This document shows, piece by piece, positions 23,070 through 38,000 of a DNA stretch of 64,000 nucleotides. The stretch comes from Tridacna crocea (Eukaryota; Mollusca; Bivalvia; Cardiida; Cardiidae). The stretch lies in assembly GCA_943736015.1 (NCBI GenBank), contig OX031069.1, forward strand, positions 37,544,728 to 37,608,727. Direction: 5' to 3'. Both the position numbers and the translations under genes were made by a program. The first letter of the stretch is position 1. Every line of letters begins with the position of its first letter. The notes beneath the pieces are model-generated. The model did not search any database. It worked only from the letters and a program-made list of their open reading frames with translations, and was not told where the DNA came from.

Positions 23070-26000
23070 GTAAATAAACCATGCGTTATCCTTCTACAAA
23101 GCTACACAATTTCACACTCGTCAATATAGAAAGTGCATGGACTTGCAGACGAAATATTAAGTGTGACTGAACTTTGTAATAGTGAAGTTCTTATTCAATT
23201 TTCTTTGACGGTCCAGGTCACGTGAAACTACCAGCAACCTTCAAGAACAATAGCACATGGCCCAAGCTTTTATGAATGCTGTTTGAAATCAAGATCATTT
23301 CCAGCAGTATTGCATGGAAGCTTGGGCCATCTGCTACATGTTTATCACTCTAATAGTACCTGAAAAAAATGTCTTTTGAGGAAAAGTAGTTTCAGAGTGT
23401 GTTGACTAACTCTATACCAGACTTGTCAAAATTAAAAAAGCAATCGCAGACTAGAAATCAAATATGGCTAGAACGACGGAACATGTCTTTGATAGGGTTT
23501 ACACAATGTGAAAAAGGAGAAAATGCTGGATACCTCAATGCTTTCAAAACAGGTCTTCAATTTCGGGATCATTTTACTCATTACCAAACGACAATATTTA
23601 AGGGTTGTCCAACTCAAAAGCATTTGCAGACTACAAAATAAAAGTTACTGAACATTTGAAATTTGTTTTGTGAAGGGTAGAAAACATTTTTGGGAAAAGG
23701 AGAAAATGCTGGTTACCAGCATTTTCTCCCTTTTCCCACAATGTTTTCTGGTGGCTTCTAGGGTCGTTAAAAGTAGGGATTGTGTGGTAATTGGTTAATC
23801 TCAGTGTTATTTGGTACGGTGTAAAGAAACTTTGATTTCACACTTCTTTATAGTTTCCTAGTCATCAAGACTGGTTGTTTCGGTCGAAAACGATCTCGAC
23901 ATTTACATATTAATGCTGAAAGCAGAATAACCTCGAGAAAGCACTATCTTAAATTCTTTTCCGTGCCAGCGACCAATACTTGATCCGACCGCACAATAAC
24001 AGATTATGAATTTGAACACCCCATTTGCTTTTGGCCTCTATTAGGAACTTAAATATGTTTATGATATTGGTTGCCTAAAACAACATTTACAGGGCTATAT
24101 TGTAACATGACGTGGGACAATCTGATGTGCTGGGACCAAACACCTGCCGGAACAACAGCTTTTCAACGGTGTGCTGATTATGTCAACAGGTTCAATAGCG
24201 CTAGTAAGTATATACATATGTGTCATGTTGTGAAAAAGGGACTTTATGCATCTGCGAAAAGCATCGGCCCAGGTCAGCCTGCGCGATCCGCGCAGGCTGA
24301 CCTGGGCCGAAACTTTTCGCTATCGGTCAATTTTCTGTATGCCTAAAGATCAGTCCATCTCATTATTAATTAAATTGTTTGTTTGTTTGTTTGTTTGTTT
24401 GTTTTTAAGTGGATATTACGGATCCGTAAGTATGTGATGATGGCTTACTTAGTACCAAGGATCGCTGAAATGCATTAATTCCCCTTTTGTCAGAGTATGG
24501 CTCATGAATTGGCTTAATGAAATTCAGTCTAAGGTGTTCCTATCCTGAAGCGGAACATCTAATTCTTCGGTAATTTCACTCTTGAAAATATGATATCAAT
24601 AAAAGTGCTCACGACTGTGGCATCTTAACCGAGCTACATTTGGAAGTTTTGCCTACATAGAATTATCATTTTCAATTCTGAAATCACTATTTCCTCAATT
24701 CAGAGGGATATTACTATTATCTCCCTTTACAAAAAAAAAAGTGATAGGGGTATGAACAGAAACTTCTCAGATAAACATTTAAAGATAATCTTGGAGGTTA
24801 AAAGTGCTCAGAATTATTGAGCTTCAAGGAGGAAAGCCTTAATGCGCCATGTTGTCCTCTTTGTGCACTGATGAGAGGTGTAATATTTGTGACTTGCTCT
24901 GTCCAAAATGTCTAACGCTTTCAGTAATAAGTAATTGTTAATATTATTTACAAAGGGGTTTAGTTATTCGCAGTAACATATTTATCAGGAGTGAAACTGC
25001 CTGTACGCAAAAACGCAGCTGCGTTCACTTTACAAGAGATAAAGAAAGATAAGAAAGACCATTTTGCCAAAAGAACGTCACCAGAAGCTACCAAATAGCT
25101 TCCTCAATTATAAAATTTTCTTGAGAAAGTTTTGCAGACCCATATGGGAGCCCTTTCCTTTCCTCGGCACTTCGCGCCTCATATAATTCCCCTCGGTATT
25201 ACTTTCATGTATTTTTTTTATCTTGAGCTAGCTACGCCCCTGTTTATTAACGCCATAGTGGTAAGTATAGGATTTTAGATTTTCCGGCCAATCAAAATCT
25301 TTGTTGAATCACCACACGTTGGCCGTAAAACGGCTAAAATAGGTGCTTAACGATTATGACGTCGCACCGAAGGACAGTCATTGTATAGTGGCATTTTTCT
25401 GCAGCGAGATACAAGATATTTACTGCAATAATTTAAGAAATAGAGGATATTTGTTTTTTTCGGTGAAAGATCTAAATTTATTTCATCGAGTGGACACCAT
25501 CGGTAATATTTTCACTCGTGGCGCAGCCACGAGTGAAAATATTACCAATGGTGTTCACGAGACCATTGGTGTTCACCAATGGTGTTCACGAGATGAAATA
25601 AATTTCGATATTTCACTGAAAAAAAACCAAATATTCTATTTATTTCATACTTTTTAGCCTTTCCGGGAGGAGCTTTATCAAAATTCAGTACAGTTCTTTT
25701 CCATTATTCCCCGTGGCGTACCCCTCCCGCATAGCAACGTTACGTTAAGCGCGAGAAAAGTAAGGTATATGACGTCATATTTCCCATCTGGTTGTTAGGC
25801 ACGCGCAATTTACCTAGGCAACAAGAACGTGAAAATCAGTGTTTTCACTGGTGGTACCAGTGTAAGATCGAAAAATATTTTCACTGCTATTTCTCGATAT
25901 CCTACCGGAAAGCATGAAATAAAAGTACCGTGATTTTGAAAAAAAAATATCGATAGAAATAGCGCGATAATTCTGGCTGTTAAAACGATTTTCCTTGCTT

Positions 26001-29000
26001 TCGTGTCCACAACTGACAAAAATTGTATTCGCTTTTTTTCATAGACTGGGTACTATTTCGCATGTAAATCTCCAAGAGGGTTTTTTTTTCCGCCCCAATT
26101 TATAATTATTCGGTGGTGTCATCAGCTGGATGTTGTTGCTAGTTGGTTTCTCAATGTTTTTAGCCATTCGTATGTTACTGATGGAACTCGTAGCAATTTG
26201 ATCAGGGGGTTTCTTTACCTTTGCAAGTAAAAGTGAGAGGGGAGGAAGAGAGATAAGTCGTAGTTTGTAGGTACACCTAAATCCTTATCCTGCTAAAAAA
26301 CTAAAATAAAATTCTCAATTCATAGTGAAAGTCTATATATGTGTATTTCAAAGTTATGTTTTGGGGAATAATAGAACAATATATCTTTATCGGACAGTGT
26401 AGATCCAAGATCAGACTGCACATTCTGTGCAGTCTGATCTTGGATCTACACTGTTCGCGAAAGATCAGTGAGTCTCGCTTAGAAGCCTAAGGATTAAAAA
26501 ATCTGAGCAGCGCTCTGAAAAAAAGAGACTGATGCATCTCCGTGGTATGTTATACCAAGTATATCCTTACACACTGTGGATCAAAAAATCCATTTATCCA
26601 TTTACGAATTATTACCGACTGATTCATGAGGTAACCTCATCCTTTGACATCCATATGCTTCAACAATAGCAAAAAGTTTTTGTCAGTGTCAATCTGCGCC
26701 AACCGCGCAGGCTGACCGCAGTAGATATTTTGTAGATGTAATAAATCACTTTTCACAGAACATGGCTCGTTTACCGAATAAAAGAAAATATTATACTGCA
26801 AAGAAATTTCTCGTGATCTGATTGGTTAACATGCTGGAACATATATCATGTTCCCTGGTAAAAACCGCGTAAAACCAGTTTCCCTTTTGAGTGCCCCTTT
26901 AACATCACTCCACGTGCAACACAATATCCAAAATGGCGGCGTCGATCGATCACCATACTGCACATTTATGCACAAAACTGTATGTTTGTGTAACGTAAGT
27001 TTCCAATGACGTCAGTTTTCATTGAATTGAGGCACACAGAAGGGAATTCCTATTTCGTCAGCATACTCGATTCGTGAAATTACAAAACTGGAAAATTTTG
27101 CTTAAACACGCTTTGAAAGAGTAAAACTTTGCTATATAATAGATTCGTTGTACGGTCAGGTGGGAGGGGACTTGGAAACTTGTTCACGGCTGTGGTGAAT
27201 TATTCACCACAGCCGTAAACAAGTTTCCAAGTCCCCTGCCACTTGACCATACAACTAATAATGTATGTGGAACTTTCCTTTCTTGATTAAGATACAGTAA
27301 TTGTGGAATGAAGTCCGCAAGGACATATTGCACAAACAACTTATCGATCTTGCTGCCAAATAACCAACCTATTCGGCCAATTAAAAGTTAACGAGTCCCT
27401 TAACAGTTATATAGACTTGTCTATCAGATTTCCAGACGATTAAGTAACTTGTGATATAACTTGTAAATTGTCCAGGGGGCGAGATATGGTTGTTTCATTT
27501 CCTGTTTTAACCCCTTACGTTGCTAAGCCCGATCCCCTGGCCTGTTGCTGCTGCACAGTCTGATCTTGGATCTACACTGTCTTTTAAAGAGACGACCTCA
27601 AAAAGAAAAGATGAATAAATAGATAACAGAAAAATGAATTAATTTGAAGTGGCATTAATGGGGGTCTAATCTCGGCTTAGGTGTTTTGTCTTTTTAGCAG
27701 GATATAGACGATATTTTCACGAGTGGCTGCGCCACTCGTGAAAATATTACTGATGGTGTTAACGAGATGAGACAAATTTCGATCTTTCACCAACAAAAAC
27801 ATTCTTTTTATTTCATGCGTTTAACCCTTTCTGGGAGGAGCTTTATCAAAATCCAGTACAGTTCTTTTCTTTTATTCCCTGTGGCAACGAATTCATTGTC
27901 AACCCTTGGGATGTTTCACGAGCGGACATGACAGGAGAGATCGGTTTTGTTTTCTTTTATCAAAGATCCGTTCACCATTATTTTTCTCAAAGTGCTAGAT
28001 GGTACAAGTAGATGATCATCTTGAACGTTTAGTTCACTGAAATTTATATAAAAAACAATACAAATCATTAGTATTTAAGATTTGTAAAATTACAATGTTT
28101 TTGATGGTGTTCCCTTAAGGTAGTGGATCCGTAATACTTCTAGTGCAGTATGGCATAAAATTTCTTGACAGGTGATAAAGGCAGATTTATACAAATACAA
28201 TATTTTTGCACATTTTTAACCAACCAAAAATTCCTATGATGTCTATATTGAAATTATTTGTTGAAACTTTTCTTAGTCTCCAGAAAAGGAAGGTAATTTA
28301 CATGTGCTTTTGTAATGAGAATATAGCGGTTTTAGATTCATAAATGATAATTCTAGGAAGGACAAAAAGGAAAAAGTGGCTCGGTGAAAGTATTACTATA
28401 ATACTCATTTTTAAAATAAGCAAATTTTGTAGGATAATTTTACAATGGAAATGGCTGTTTTCTATTACGGGTCCACTACGTTAAAAGGCTAAATAGCCTC
28501 CTAAGGTATTTTTAGAGTTTGCAAAAATAAATCATTTTGGGAATGTCGAGTGACTGGCACGTGACTAAAGACGCTTAGATTCCATAAGATAACAAACATG
28601 TCATTATTTTCCGCAAAGGCACTAATTTTGATAAATTAGTCTTTTATACATGTTGGAAAAAAAACTTCAAATTGGGAAAATAGACTGTTTTATACTCTTA
28701 GCTAGCAGTATAAGATAGAATATTATGAGAGATGAATAATAATTGATTGTTGTAAGGACAGAGGAGGATGGCCACGACCTCCTCTATCCAATATACGTGG
28801 GTAATAAAGTTATTAATTAAAAAAAAATATATTTTCCATAATATCTTCTTCGGACGCTATGTTTGAAGCTTTGTCTGTGTATTTCTGGTATGTCAATGAG
28901 CGAGTTGCTCATGTAAGAATATAACGTGCTTTCCGTCGGTATCGACCTTGGCCGTAGTCAATCTCTAATTTCGCTTGTTGTCGGATGGGTTTCAACTACT

Positions 29001-32000
29001 TGGTTTCTATGAATGAACATTAAAAGGCTTTAAGAGTATAAGGATGAATTTTTTGTATATTTATTAAACTTTGACCAAAACTCTGACGGGCCAACTTCAA
29101 GGCATCTACAAAAAGTAAAGATCATTGTCAGCATGCACAGTCCGTGCAGCAACTTTCAGTTTTGCTATTTGAAATTTTCTGCATGTCAGGTGACCATTCT
29201 AGTTCCAGATTCAGTAAGTTGTTAGTCGAAATAGACTTTATGGGTCTATTATCATGTGATAACTTGCTGTTAGATCTTTGGTCGTTCACCTTTTCGTTTG
29301 TAAGTACTGTCAAAATGGCCAAATTTAGAATTTTGAAGTCGGGTAGAGGTTAATTAGAACCGTATACGAATGGCACCTGCAGCACTTTGATTTTATTGTC
29401 CGATGCAGACTTACGAGGAAATATGACCTTTTCCTGCACTCATTAAAACAGAGAGAGCAGGAAACATGGTGTTGATTTGTGAAATAAACATCTCGTCTAT
29501 TTCCGGAACTCTTCGTAGGAACTGTCTACTGTCATCTGTATAAGAAACCCACTCAACTCTTGACCAAATAACGTCAAGTTCTAACGACTATGAAAATAGG
29601 AAGGTTTCTGAAAACATTGTGGGAAAAGGAGAAAATGCTGGTAACCAGCATTTTCTCCTTTTTCCATAATGTTTTCCTCCCTCCTAAAGACGATTCTCGT
29701 TAGTTTAGTTAAAATTATTGATTTAAAGTCTGCGTACGCTTTTTATATGGACACGTCTTAACCCATTACTACACAATCCCTACTTTTGACGACCTTGATA
29801 AAGAAGCCTTTAGAAAACATTGTGGGAAAAGGAGAAAATGCTGGTAACCAGCATTTTCTCCTTTTCCAACACTGTTTTCTCCCCTTCACAAAACCGGCAA
29901 ATTTCAAATTTTCAGTCACTTTTATTTTGTCGTCTGCAAAATTTATGCTTTCGATTTGGACAAACCTAAAATTTTGTCGTTTGGTAACGAGTTAAAGTAA
30001 AAAATCTTGTCATTAAGGGGTGAGGGTTAAAATTCAGAGATCTAATTATAATCCTTTTCTGTCAGCTACAAACCCAATGGAGCGAATTTACACCAAACAA
30101 CTCTAGACCATCTTGCAACAACAACAACAACAACAAAATAATAATGAAAATGATGATAAAAATAATGATTATGACTAGTGTATATTGAATTAGGAATTAA
30201 GGAAAGACCTGTGTGAAACACTTCCGGCAAAAAATCTAATTGATTGATAAATAAGGATAAATAAGGATTTATGCAGAAATAATATTTTTGCACATTTCTA
30301 ACGGATCAGATATTCCGTTTATGTCTATCTTGAAATTGTTTTTTTGATACTGTTGTTAGTTTTCTGAAAAGGGAGGTAATTATTATCTTTTTTTCGAATT
30401 GAGAATATAGTGGTTTAAGGTTATAAATGATACTTCAAAGAAGGAAAAAATGGAAAAAATTAATCGGTGAAAGTTGTTCAATGATACTCATTTTTAATTA
30501 TAGCTGATTCTGCAGGATGATATTTTAGTGGAAATAGCTGTTTTCATCATACAGGTCTTACCTTAATGTATATTTATGTAGGTAGAATAAATGACCAATT
30601 GCTCGTCATGAGTCCTGTCTCCTTTTTCTACACTTTAATTAAAATTAGCAATTAAAGGAATTTCTGGTTGGTTAAAAATATGCAAAAGTATTATATCTGT
30701 ATAAATCCGTATTTATCAACTATCACAAAATTCTATTCCATGTTGCACTAGAGGTGTTACGGGTATACTACCTTAAAGCCAAGTCTTATTGTCAGCATGA
30801 AATTCAGTCGTATAACAGATATTGCGATTGTGAAACGTTTTTAATGCAACCCACACATGACCAGAGACATTATCAATAATATTTACTGAGAAATATTCAA
30901 CAATAATTGGGTTTTTTTTCCAAAAGATGGTCAAAATTGTTTTGTTAACTCATTTATCCCTATACAGTAGACCTGAAAAGTGATACAGATTAAAGTGCTA
31001 ATGATAATATTAAGCATTCTGTTGGATCTGACATGAGTTGGCGATTAACCCTTTACTCCATCGATACTCATTTCAACGCATTGCTTGTAGGAGCCTTTGG
31101 AAAACATTGTGGCAAAAGGTGAAATTGCTCGTGACGAGCAATTTCACCTTTAGCCACAATGTTTTCTATGCTATCAAAAAGTGTCATATACACATAAGAA
31201 ACGGCTTCATCCTTTCTGTTACTTAGGGTCAATTAAAGATACCTTAGAAATGCCTTATTGGGTAAAGGGTTAAGATGAAATTTTATCAAACAAGTTGGTG
31301 GAAAATGTTAATTGTTATTAAAGGAGTCTTTGGCGTGCTTAAGAACATTTTTTTCTTAACTTGACGGATTATATGAAAAAAAAATATTGAATACCTGTAT
31401 ACGACCTATAGATGCTCGCACACCTGTAGATCTATCCATAAAACCCATTTACTTCTATGAAATACGTACAAAATTGAATCAGAAATGACGCCAAACAATT
31501 ATAACCCTTTGGCTGCTTATCGCGTCTCACTGAACTTTTGCGGACAGTATAGATCAAGATCAGACTGCACAGAACGTGCAGTCTGATCTTGGATCTACAC
31601 TGTCCGATATGGAGATATCATTCCCTAAACCATAACCTTGAAATAACAATATTTGGGTTTTTACCATAGAAAAAAATGTCATTTTAGTTATTTAGCAGGA
31701 TAAGAGATAATATTAAACATATAGAAGATAAGAAAATTTGTGACGGGTATATGAGACTGGAAACAAGGGATGTCATGTGATAAATAACTACGAGTAGCTC
31801 GCCAACATCATTGTATCCTCTGCACAGGGCTTCTATATTGTGTATGGACGTTCCATATGATTGGCAATATCATGTATTGGAAATATATTAAATAATTTGA
31901 AATGATCGTGTGTGGGCCATTTGAAGGCAGAAATTGCTTGTTACGAGTTATTTCTTTTAAAACCAATAATGTTTTCAATCTTGGCGGCAGGATGACGCAA

Positions 32001-35000
32001 AAGTCGCCATCTGTTGGAGGTATCTGATTACCCATAGTAACAAACTCTTCCTCGGTGGCGGCTCTCTCCGACCTTTTGTAACTTCTTATTTTTTTTTTCA
32101 TGGAATAAATAGAGGATATTTGGATTTTTTTGTGAAACATCAAAATTTATTTCATTGAGTGAGCGTCATCAGTGATATTTTCAAGAGTGGCTGCGCCTCT
32201 CGTGAAAATATGACCGATGATGTTCAAGATATGAAACAATTTTGATTTTTCACCAGAAACTAATGTTCTGTTTATTTCATACTTCCATTCTGTTTTTTTT
32301 TTTTTAGTTGGCACTTTTTTTTAGTTGGCACTTTTGCCAAAGTCAAGGACAGTTGTTTTCGTTAAATCCCCATGGTGTATCCTTGAACGTTACAATGCAT
32401 TGCAACCAGATTGTGGTTCAGATGGTTAAACATATGGAAAGCCTTGACTGAACAGAATTCTTTATTTGTTACAAACATTTCACTCTTATTTCCCCTTAAG
32501 GAATGAAGAGAATTTCCATTTTATGGCGATATGAAAAAAGAACCTGTGATCACACTGTATGAAACCACAAGGGTTTTTTTTTTTTTTTTTCATACCTCCA
32601 TTAAAAAACATAAAAAATTCACTTCTTTCCGTACAACTTAATATTACAGACAATATACTACCAAGGAAATAATTCAAACTGCATTCATTTTCTTTATTTT
32701 CGAATCTGACGTTCGAGTTTCTCAAGCCTCTTCCATTCACATTTGTATGGCGAAAGAATACAATAGGGAAGCAGTTTTCAGATCCCTAATACAAAAATAT
32801 TAAATTAAACGAAAGTGAATGAATACGGCAGTATGTAGAACCCGCACTGAGTAACCTTAATCGAAAGTAGTTCCTGGCTCATCAATTTTCTACATTTGTA
32901 AGTAACACAAATTCTGATTGGCTAAACCATTCGGTTTTGCCAATCAGAAGTTGTGTTACTTATAAATATATAAAATCTTGGAGAATAAGACTAAGAATAT
33001 TCTCAAGAATGGTTGGTGAATACGGGTCCTCGTGTAATGCAGAGAAATGATCCTCCCCTACAAATGGACTCAAAAGTCATTTGTAGGGGAGGGTCATTTC
33101 TCTGCATTAACCGGCACAACGTCTTATTTTCTTCATGGAGCTACGAAAAAATTTCTCGGTTAATCAGAACTCGCTAAGGTTCATGAAAACAACTGATACT
33201 AAATCATTTATGATTAAAAAATCTCTTTAAGAGCTAGAACGTGACACAACTACATAACTATAACTTGATCGTTAATGAGATCTATTTTTTTTTTTTTCTC
33301 ACAGTTATCTAGATGGTGCAGGATTAATCCTTATCATACTAAATAACTAACATCAAAATTTCCAACCGATATTATAGTAAGAACCCACATTTTACTTTTT
33401 TCATAAGTCTTTTTGAGTGAAAGACGTCTTCTCGTCGGACAGTGTAGATCCAAGATCAGACTGCACGTTCTGTGCAGTCTGATCTTGATCTACACTGTCC
33501 GCAAAAGGCCAGTGAGTCGCGCTTAGCAACCAAAGGAGTAAGATTAATCTTGAACTCATTTTACTACGTCTTTTAACTCTGTGCGCTTTTGTATACAATT
33601 CGTATAAATACCAGACTGGACAGAACATGTGTAGACTGATATGGTATCAACATTGTTCTATACGATTAGATTTTACCCTTCATGAATTTTGAATCCTATT
33701 TATAGGGATTTTCAACTTTGGGATGGAAATGTGTTTTTAATTTAATGTGGCGCCGCATGAGTGGCGGCACTATATTTTCATTCGGTTTTGAAAAGTACCT
33801 ACGGAGGCAGCCATATTGTTAACTCGGCTTCAAGTTATTTCGCAACTAGGTCATTTCGTACTTATGCCATTCCGTACAATTTTGGTAATTTCGTTCCCAT
33901 TTTTTTTTTTTTTTTTTTTCCTGGGGGGGGGGGGGGGGGGGGTGGGGGAATCATTTCGTACTCACTTCGACCATTTTTTGGTCATTTTTATTACCCAGCT
34001 TTTAATATAAATTTGGTAATTTTAACTTAGTTTTTAATACTATTTTCTTCTGTTGTTTCTTGAATGACAACTGCTTTTGTACATACATGTAGCTCCAAAT
34101 TGAAATTATGTTGCATTTTGCCGAAGAATAGCTATGATATGATTTTTTTTGAAGTTTTAAGTTGCATTGTAAGAATTATTAAGGACTTCTTAGTTCATTC
34201 CTCACCTAGTTCTGCACAAATTTTACTTTGGTCAATTTGAAATTCTGCCATGGGCCTTATTTTAGAAACAACTGATTGGCGGCGCCATTGATGTTATGCA
34301 TCAACATTTTCTTGTTCAGCATTTAAACGGTTCCATAAAAGTTTCTCTAAAATGTCTTTACTTTGCGATAACAAAGTGAGTCATGCTTTGTCTGTATGGC
34401 CTACAATACGCGAAAAAGGGCATTCGTACATCTGCGTAAATCGTCGTCTCAGATCAGCCTGCGCAGTCCGCGCAGGCTAATCTGAAACGACACTTTCTGT
34501 TTTTATATAATTTTCTGTTTATCGCAAGTCTACTGTAGCACAAAAGCTAAGGTAGTGGTAAAGTGATATCTTGGATTAGCCTGTGCGGACCGCACAGGCT
34601 GATCCGTGACGACACTTCACGCAAATATCCGAATGTCCCTTTTCGCACTTTGCAAGCCATATAAGGTTCAATGTATCTCCCTGATACATCATACCAAGCA
34701 ATCCATTACATAAAGATCCATAAATCCATTTGGTTAAACAACCGTCGGATTCCTGAAGTAAAATAGTCCGTGAACCTTCAGAAACTTTTACCCACGGCAA
34801 AAAGTTTCGACACAGGTCAGCCTGCGCGGAATGCGCAGGCTGACCTGAATCGATACTTTTTGCAGATGCATTAAACCCCCTTTTCACATAACAAGACTCA
34901 CATTTTTTTTGCCCCGAAATTGCGAGATTTATCGCATAATAACAGGAGGAATATTGAATATAATTCCGTACGTTGATGACTTTGTGGGTTTATATTGAGT

Positions 35001-38000
35001 ACTTCATTAGTATAACAAGCTTGTAGGCTTTAATTATCGTGACAGATGAATGTTTTATTTGATGTTAACGAGGAAACCTATCTAAGTAATCAGACCCACA
35101 CCTAACAAAACCTTTCATTAATTTTGTATTTGATTATCGAAAGAGGTCTTTGCTTTGATATTTGTTATAAATTCAATTTATTTCTATACTAATGGAAGAA
35201 AACTTTTTAACTTTGCAAAATATTTCAAATAGATTGAAGTAATGTAAGAAACAGCTCTTAATGAAAGAGCTTTATCTGTAATTACACGGTTTTTCTTTTT
35301 CGTTTCTAAACAGCTGTTCTAAAGAAGTTTAATTAATACACTGAAACGAACATCTAAATTGCCACTTTTGTTTCTCCCATAAATTGCAGCAAGTAAAAGA
35401 AATGTTAACGAAAACAATTTGTGACATATGTCTGGACGTCAACCATGGTATTGTGATGAACAAATTTTCTATTTCGCCAACAGAAGGACTATCTTTTTTT
35501 GAAAAAAAAGGAAAATCAGTTGTTTGCGCATGCGTGGTGTCTACAAGCAAAAACAGTTTAAAAAAGAGAAGCATCAAATACTAAACTTCGGTAAGCAATA
35601 ACAAAAACAGAACAATTATTTACTGTGAAAAAAATATGATCCGAAAAACAAATCATGAAGTTTTCAAAAATTTGATTTTGTCAGTTTACATTGTTGTGTG
35701 AATGAACGACAAATAAATTTCTTCCGAATTAAAATTGAATGAATTCTCTTCAAATTTTGGCTTAGATATATGTTTTTCAGACCGTTCAACAATTCTGCAA
35801 AAAAACTGAAACCAAATAAGCTGCTCCTTTTTCAGGCAGAGGACGCGAGAAGGCAACTATGGGAAATTACAGCTTAAAAGTGGCCGTTTAGAAGTGCATT
35901 TCAATATACTTAGAATTTATAAGTAGTATAGGGATCGCTTACGGGGTAAACGCAAAAGAGAACGAAATCGCCGGCCATGTCGTGACTTATTTCTCACGTA
36001 ATGACATTTTTCGCACCCTGCGGTCATTTCTGATCACTTAGCAATGGCGACCACTTTGATTGATAGACCACTACTTATTTCATTTTTTCCGTTCGTTTAT
36101 TGAGAAATAACGGTGAATTTTTACTCGATATTTCAAGGCTATGACCAGGGAAAAATATCGACGTTATTTCCAAACTCTTAAATAAAGGTGGAAGCAGTAG
36201 TTTCCGCGCATTAGTTACTCAGTTAAAATGCGCGTGCCATTCAACCAGATGGAAATATGACGTAATTCATATTACATTTCTTGCGTTTTACGAAATATTC
36301 TAAAGTGTTGTTATGCAAAGGGGGTACCCCACGGGGAATTACGGAAAAGAACTGATCTGAATTTTTATGGAAGCCCCCAAAAATCATGAAATGAAATATT
36401 TGATTTTTTGTGACAGATTAAAATTTATTTTATCGAGTGATCATCATCGCTAATATTTTCAAGGCCGCTGTGCCATATTTGCTCGACGAAAAAATATATT
36501 GCGATCTTTCACCGAAAAAACCCAAATAGATCTATCCTCTATCTACATTATACTCGTGTAACATGAAATTGATGTTCAAGGAACTAGGTCTGATAGATAT
36601 TTGGATCAACCAGTACAATGCTATATCAACCTGCAATCAATTAAAGTAAAATTATCGATTAAATATATTTTCAAATCTAATGGAAAAATTCACTTGTAAC
36701 GAAACTGGAATTAATCTGAATTATTTTCAATACAAATTAGCCATGCTGTTGCAAAAGGGGGCTTACTGCATCTCCATTATAAATAATACGAAGCAAATCA
36801 TCTCATGATTATAGATTCATATCATTCAATTAGTCTAACATAGTTTTAAAAACATTATTTTCAATCAAATATGCATGGAAATCGGATTGGGTCGCAAGTT
36901 TTCACAAATTAGAGGTCGACCCTCCCCTACATTAGCATAACACTCGACTTGATCTGGAAAAAGAATGTTTCTTAGCCATGCAGAAAAATTTACCAACTTG
37001 AAAAGTTTCGACTTAGGTCAGCCTGTGCGGACTGCGCAAATGTATTAAATCCCTTTTCATGGATTAGGGCTCAGATATTTTTGTACATTTTTTAGAGTTT
37101 GCCAAACGAGAGTGTCTGATGGACGGTACCTGGAAACATAATCCAGACTTTAACACCACGAACGGTTGGACTGATTACTCTGCATGTTTTACAGAAAACC
37201 CTGCTGACAACATTAATGTAAGTATAACTGTAAATAGATAAATTGTTAATCAAACTTACCAAAACATTGACAAATAAATGTTTTTTGGGGGGAGGGGGAG
37301 AATTTAAATCATTTTCGCCACAGTATAGCTCTCGCGCAATAAACCTTTCATTATCAGTTTATATAGTCTATATTTCATTTTTGTTTTGGATAACTGGTTC
37401 AAATCACGTACTGTGACGAGATAATTTTTAAACCCAATCAGATGATATTATATTATCTTGTCACAGTTCGTGATTTAAAACCTGCATTACAAAAAGCAAT
37501 CAAACTGTATTGAAAACTTTTGATTGAAGTCTTATCGAATTAGGGCCATACTTGATTTAAATCTGCTTTCCTACACACAAAAACTTAAATAAAATTATAA
37601 TAAAATATTTATCGAGTGAGGGCTATATTGGTCGCTTTGCCAGATAAAAGTGTTACAGGAGACCACCCCTTTATGCATGGCTTCTTCCCGATTAAATACA
37701 ATACCTAACAACTGCGTCGGGGAGACATCTCTTTAGCTCAGCGGTTATGGTACTGCTGTTTTAAACCCCGAAAAATGAGGGTATATGTAAGCCATCGGTT
37801 TGAATCCCGCCAGATGCAGTTTGCATTCGCCTACATTAGACTATGTGCTACAGCAGTCTTGCACAAAGCAGAAAACTACATAAAAACGGAAAGTGTCGTT
37901 TCGGATCAGCTTGCGAGGACTGCGCAGGCTGATCCGAGACGAAACTTTGCCAAATGTCCGAATGCCACTTTTCACATGTTGTAAGCCATTACGTGAAATA

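Noticed and set aside
33761-34030. Frames with poly-Phe and poly-Gly
   Set aside because: They come from the poly(T)-poly(G) tract.
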